From NCBI GenBank assembly GCA_964582375.1, contig CAZORL010000022.1, forward strand, positions 1-24,300: 24,300 nucleotides of DNA. The letters are read 5' to 3'. This document shows, in pieces, positions 21,381 through 24,300 of the stretch. The notes below the pieces were generated by a model. That model was not told the DNA's origin. It ran no database searches and saw only the letters and a program-made list of their open reading frames with translations. Position 1 is the first letter of the stretch. The number at the start of each line of letters is the position of its first letter. Position numbers and translations under genes: made by a program. Source of the stretch: CAKSQF01 sp964582375 (GTDB lineage Bacteria; Bacillota; Clostridia; Oscillospirales; CAG-272).

Positions 21381-22773
21381 GACGCTTCAATATGCCGGAT
21401 CTTTCGAGCGTGCGAAGGAGCGGTCGTGCGTTGAGAAGGCAGAGTGCGCAAAGGAGCAGAATGTCGAGCAGTACCCACCCGACAAAGGAGATCGATGTCG
21501 TGATGACGATAAGGAGCATCAAAATGTTGTTGGCGATCATTCGGGGCAGCTGTATGACTATCGAGTCACGAGAGAGTCGCGCACGCATCAAAAATGTGAC
21601 ATTGTAGCTGATATATGTTGCGATCGCCGCACCGTATGCGCCAAGCCCTGCCACCTTGATGAGCAGAAAGTTTAAGATAATATTCGTCAGTGCTCCTGCA
21701 AGAGCGGTGAGCATTGTCGGCATACTGCGCAGACGAACCATGTTGTCGCTGTCGAGAAATGACGAAAAATTGTGGATGACCATCGCAAAGGTCAGCATCG
21801 GAATGTATATCCACGCGCTATGATAGGAACTGTCGAACATCAGCATGGTGATGACCTTTGAAAAAACGGCTATCGCTCCGCCTGCCAAAAACATCAGCGA
21901 GGCGTAGCTGTCGAAAACACTCGAGAAAAATCGCTTTTTGTCCCGTCGCTCGTCCATTGCCGATATCTGCCATGCGTAAATGAATATGCTGTTCATCACA
22001 CCAAGAAGGGTGGGGATCTTGTAGGCGGCGGTGTAAAGACCGTTTGCCGCATCTCCGCAGAAATAGGTCACCATGAATCTGTCGGATATGTTGACTATCC
22101 ACATAAATATCGTGGTCGGGATGAGTGGCAGACTGTAGCGAAGCATCGATCTTATGTCGGCGATCCTTATCGATCGAAGATCAAGATCCTGCCATAGCTT
22201 TGCCGCGGCGATGATAAAAAACGTGACCGTAACATCGGCGATCGGCACCGAAAGGACGTATCCGACAGCCGACATTTTCAACGGGATAAGGAATATAATG
22301 TTCAGACAGATGACGAGCGCGGTGTTGATGATGCCTTGGAGCGCATACAGACGCACCATGCCTTTTGCCCTTATATAATTCGCAACAAGCGAATGGAAGA
22401 CAGACGCAACCGTGTAAAAGGCGATCAGCGCAATATAATCGTGGAAATAGGGTATCGCCGACAGAATGGGGAGGGTCAGACCGAGCAAAAGTATGCCGCA
22501 CAGAAAAACCGCAAATGCGTCGCTGAACACCTCGCGCTTTTTGTATTCGTTACCCTTGGCAAGCCTGAATATCGCCTCGCCGAAGCCGAGTGAAACTATG
22601 GGTACAAGCAGTACCGCAATGTCCGAAATGTTGGACGCTATCGAGTATTCGTCCTGCGAAAGCAGTGATGTATATAATCTTGTTAAAAGATAAACAAGTA
22701 TTTTCGAGCCGAATTGCCCTGCCGCAATGACTGCGGTGTTGCCGATCAGCTTTTTTGTACGGCTTTGCGCCAT
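21364..22773 (-). CDS. Polysaccharide/oligosaccharide flippase, Wzx-like (MOP superfamily)
   Basis: 469 residues from ATG 22773, with AAGGAG about 10 bases upstream. It is an integral membrane protein with about 12-14 TM helices. The N-terminus KLIGNTAVIAAGQFGSKIL (8-26) and the repeat-like ADIRSMLRYSLPLIPTTIF (about 205-223) are typical of the polysaccharide_synt/Polysacc_synt_C families (PF01943/PF14667), as is ISDRFMVTYFCGDAANGLYT, which carries the Asp-Arg of the second half. Such proteins flip lipid-linked oligosaccharides across the membrane for capsule, wall teichoic acid or exopolysaccharide synthesis. No glycosyltransferase is visible nearby, so the substrate is unknown. It is monocistronic, with a strong promoter at 22811-22839. 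Its 3' end overlaps the convergent gene ending at 21380. Confidence 0.92.
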   Translation of the reverse strand: MAQSRTKKLIGNTAVIAAGQFGSKILVYLLTRLYTSLLSQDEYSIASNISDIAVLLVPIVSLGFGEAIFRLAKGNEYKKREVFSDAFAVFLCGILLLGLTLPILSAIPYFHDYIALIAFYTVASVFHSLVANYIRAKGMVRLYALQGIINTALVICLNIIFLIPLKMSAVGYVLSVPIADVTVTFFIIAAAKLWQDLDLRSIRIADIRSMLRYSLPLIPTTIFMWIVNISDRFMVTYFCGDAANGLYTAAYKIPTLLGVMNSIFIYAWQISAMDERRDKKRFFSSVFDSYASLMFLAGGAIAVFSKVITMLMFDSSYHSAWIYIPMLTFAMVIHNFSSFLDSDNMVRLRSMPTMLTALAGALTNIILNFLLIKVAGLGAYGAAIATYISYNVTFLMRARLSRDSIVIQLPRMIANNILMLLIVITTSISFVGWVLLDILLLCALCLLNARPLLRTLERSGILKRLKVRR

Positions 22774-22810
22774 CGGTATGTCACTCCTTGTGAAATCTTC
22801 GTTTTATATG

Positions 22811-22839
22811 ATTATACCACAACTTGCCGCGATATTCAA
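22811..22839 (-). promoter_or_regulatory. Promoter of the flippase gene
   Basis: On the minus strand TTGAAT (22839-22834) and TATAAT (22816-22811) are 17 bp apart, with the same TGTGG extended -10 as other promoters in the window. Confidence 0.85.
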
Positions 22840-22876
22840 GCCTTTTCGGCAAATTTCAAAAACAAATAGTATATAC

Positions 22877-22910
22877 AAAAACCTCCTCGACTCAAAATGA
22901 GTCGAGGAGG
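22877..22910 (-). terminator. Intrinsic terminator downstream of the decayed gene pair
   Basis: CCTCCTCGACTC (22882-22893) pairs perfectly with GAGTCGAGGAGG (22899-22910) across an AAAAT loop. On the minus strand it is followed by TTTTTG. It lies 18 bases after the stop at 22928. Confidence 0.92.
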
Positions 22911-22927
22911 CTCGTTGCTTCGTCATA

Positions 22928-23498
22928 TCAATCATTCAAAGGGACATAGACATAATATTTACCCGCTATTCTGTCGGTATAACGACTTTCTTTCAAATCA
23001 TCATTTCCAAACAAACTTTTCGGAGAGAATCCGCTTTTCATGTAGACAATAGCAAATTTGCCCGCCCCATAAAAAACGACACGATCATCGTAAACACGAA
23101 CGATGCGAGCCCACTTAAATGAGGTCACACTCCATGCCGCTTCTTTTTCTTCGTCGGATTTGGGGACGATTTTAACGATATCCCGCTCCTCGACAACAAC
23201 TTCCCAATTGTCGCCGCCTTCTTGATCGATAAATACGCAATCTATATCGCCGTTTTCGTCCTCTACACTTTCGTAAATCTCAAAGAAGCGTTTGGTCAGC
23301 AGGTCAATATTCTTTTTCTCCGACTTGAAGGTGTCGTAGTTTACATACTGAGACGGCATATATTTCAGTATGCCGCAAACCTTGTATATGTCAAAGGCAA
23401 CATACAGGACAAAAAGTATAAAACACGCGAGTGTAATATAGGGGTGCGGCTTTTTTGAGCTTGGATTTTACTTGTTGTAAAGCGGTTTTATAATTCAT
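22928..23498 (-). pseudogene. Single-TM protein of unknown function, frameshifted at an A6 run
   Basis: The reading frame from 23359 to 22928 (143 residues) is intact but starts abruptly. In the same frame upstream lies a clear TM helix (PHPYITLACFILFVLYVAF). A good start, ATG 23498, with GGAGGGAG before it, gives MNYKTALQQVKSKLKK in another frame. The two frames meet at a run of six A (minus strand, 23456-23451); five A would join them into one 189-residue protein. It would have a short basic N-terminus, one TM helix at about 18-40, and an extracellular or cytoplasmic beta-rich domain (VFIDQEGGDNWEVVVEERDI, near 95). The start overlaps the upstream gene's repaired stop as ATGA. An assembly error, a real indel or transcript slippage at the homopolymer could each explain it. 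A membrane immunity-type role is possible from context only. Confidence 0.65.
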
Positions 23499-23922
23499 AA
23501 GCTCCCTCCAATTGCAATGTCAACTGAAACGACCGTAACAAACGGCTTTGGCTGAACAGTTGCTTCCAACTCGCCCAATGCTGAATAATGAACCACTGTC
23601 TAAATCCGGGCAACTTTCCGGCAGTTAAGGAACCGTATTTTTTATCACTCAAATCAGAGGTATCCAATCCAAAATGATCATAAAATGTGATCCTCAAAAC
23701 CGCCGAGTATGTTTCTTCGTCCGTTTCATACCTAACAATTTCGATCTTGTCTCCAAGCCATGAATCAATCGCCAATGTTAGTCCGGGGACACCATTATTA
23801 TATGAGTAGCATGGTAAATAGAGTGACTCATCACCCGAATCTAAAATTTTTTTCATAGCAGCAACCACTATTTGCTTTGCTCTCTCTGTAGGATGAATCC
23901 ACAAGTCCTCCGAGCAGAAACT
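23495..23922 (-). pseudogene. DUF3289-like domain remnant, 5'-truncated and frameshifted
   Basis: The frame is open from 23922 (just after a TAA) with a possible TTG start at 23904, and gives SEDLWIHPTERAKQIVVAAM, then YSAVLRITFYDHFGLD and FRQWFIIQHWASW. YDHFGLD followed by WF-x-x-QH is the pattern I associate with DUF3289, found in some polymorphic-toxin C-termini. After about 23570 this frame loses sense and ends at 23488. A shift of one base gives LEATVQPKPFVTVVSVDIA and then IGGSL, restoring the expected KPFVT end and stopping at TGA 23497-23495. That stop overlaps the next gene's ATG (ATGA). The N-terminal part of the original protein is absent. It is AT-richer than neighbouring genes, suggesting transfer. 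The family call is from memory of the motif and needs a profile search. Confidence 0.55.
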
Positions 23923-24054
23923 TACGGTGGCTTGTGCGCTGACAAATGAAGATCATAAGATTAAAATGAAACACGTGAAGCGTGACACCGTAAGGCATAT
24001 TCGTTTTCACAATATCCCATCCGGTATTTTATTTTCGGGTCTGTCGTCAACTTC

Positions 24055-24083
24055 AGTATAGCATATATTTCCTGCTTTGTCAA
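24055..24083 (-). promoter_or_regulatory. Promoter reading toward the decayed gene pair
   Basis: On the minus strand TTGACA (24083-24078) and TATACT (24060-24055) are 17 bp apart, with TGC before the -10. It leaves about 145 bases to the remnant frame. The stretch 23923-24054 between them has no recognisable gene and may be the scar of the lost 5' part. Confidence 0.78.
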
Positions 24084-24120
24084 TAAAAAAAGTAAATAAT
24101 TTGTGAAGCAAAAAACGAGT

Positions 24121-24160
24121 GCCCCTCTCAACCGTCTGTCGGCTGAAAGGGGCTGTTTTT
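24121..24160. terminator. Terminator after the XRE regulator gene (probably bidirectional)
   Basis: GCCCCTCTCAaCCG (24121-24134) pairs with CGGcTGAaAGGGGC (24140-24153), with T-runs on both flanks (TTTTT at 24156-24160 on plus; TTTTTT on minus within 24111-24119). It lies just past the minus-strand stop at 24164. Confidence 0.82.
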
Positions 24161-24163
24161 AGG

Positions 24164-24300
24164 TCAGTCTCTGAAAAGCTTGTCAATGGTCACGCCAAAC
24201 ATATCGGCAATTTCGGGTAAAAGACAGAGATCGGGGAGATTTCTGCCGCACTCCCATTTGGAGACCGCCTGTGCGGAGACGCCGAGCTTTGCGGCAACGT
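24164..24300 (-). CDS. XRE-family helix-turn-helix regulator (partial, C-terminal end of HTH)
   Basis: The minus strand is open from the window edge to TGA at 24166-24164, giving 44 residues: VAAKLGVSAQAVSKWECGRN, then LPDLCLLPEIADMFGVTIDK and LFRD. This is helices 2-5 of the Cro/C1-type HTH, with the usual VS-x-QAVSKWE recognition helix and FGVT-x-D-x-L end. The start lies outside the window. The stop shortly after the HTH means it has no C-terminal effector domain, at least in this frame. It may regulate its own or a neighbouring transcript; the target is unknown. Confidence 0.9.
   Translation of the reverse strand, partial: VAAKLGVSAQAVSKWECGRNLPDLCLLPEIADMFGVTIDKLFRD

Noticed and set aside
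23451..23457. Programmed -1 frameshift at the A6G run
   Set aside because: The run read in the original frame would need a +1 shift (or loss of one A) to join the two halves, which does not match the classic -1 slippery heptamer. Indel, assembly error or transcript slippage is more likely.
1..24300. CRISPR array, prophage, integron or biosynthetic cluster
   Set aside because: No regularly spaced repeats, phage structural genes, integrase (other than the IS3 remnant) or synthetase genes were seen.

Overview
The window looks like a chromosomal segment from an anaerobic Gram-positive bacterium of the class Clostridia, probably near the Oscillospiraceae/Ruminococcaceae. The evidence is a sortase-type C-terminus (PKTGE), lipobox lipoproteins, strong AGGAGG-type ribosome binding sites, sigma-A promoters with an extended -10 (TGn before TATAAT), hairpin-plus-T-tract terminators, a guanine riboswitch ahead of xpt, and a BMP-type nucleoside ABC transporter. 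No plasmid, phage or CRISPR signal was seen. Family names come from motif recognition by eye; no database search was run.

Layout. 1-1131: the tail of a wall-anchored surface protein, a 44-residue peptide gene with its own promoter and terminator, and a 142-residue helical protein. 1138-9588 (minus strand): a glycan-degradation block of two large GH43-type lipoproteins with the same architecture, and between them a cytoplasmic GH2 beta-galactosidase. LacZ and the downstream GH43 probably form one transcript from the promoter at 6862-6890. The other GH43 gene has its own promoter, preceded by a 12-bp direct repeat with a 21-bp period. The lipoproteins would trim sidechains outside the cell and LacZ would split imported galactosides inside.

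9791-15821 (plus strand): promoter, guanine-class riboswitch and intrinsic terminator, then xpt, a BMP-family lipoprotein, a two-domain ABC ATPase and two permeases. This reads as one purine uptake and salvage operon. 15868-16066: a complete tRNA-Ser(CGA) unit with promoter and terminator. 16085-16558: a broken IS3-family transposase remnant. 16721-20312 (minus strand): a probable run of four genes (phosphodiesterase, two-TM membrane protein, CDF metal transporter, FAD oxidoreductase). 20391-21380 (plus strand): three small helical or acidic proteins, the third with no ordinary start codon. 21364-22773 (minus strand): a polysaccharide flippase.

22928-24083 (minus strand) is more AT-rich. It holds two genes that make sense only if each is read through one frameshift; once repaired they join through a 4-nt ATGA overlap. 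The upstream one resembles a DUF3289-type C-terminal domain and the downstream one is a single-TM protein, so a decayed toxin/immunity-like pair is a reasonable but unproven reading. The window ends inside an XRE-family regulator (minus strand).
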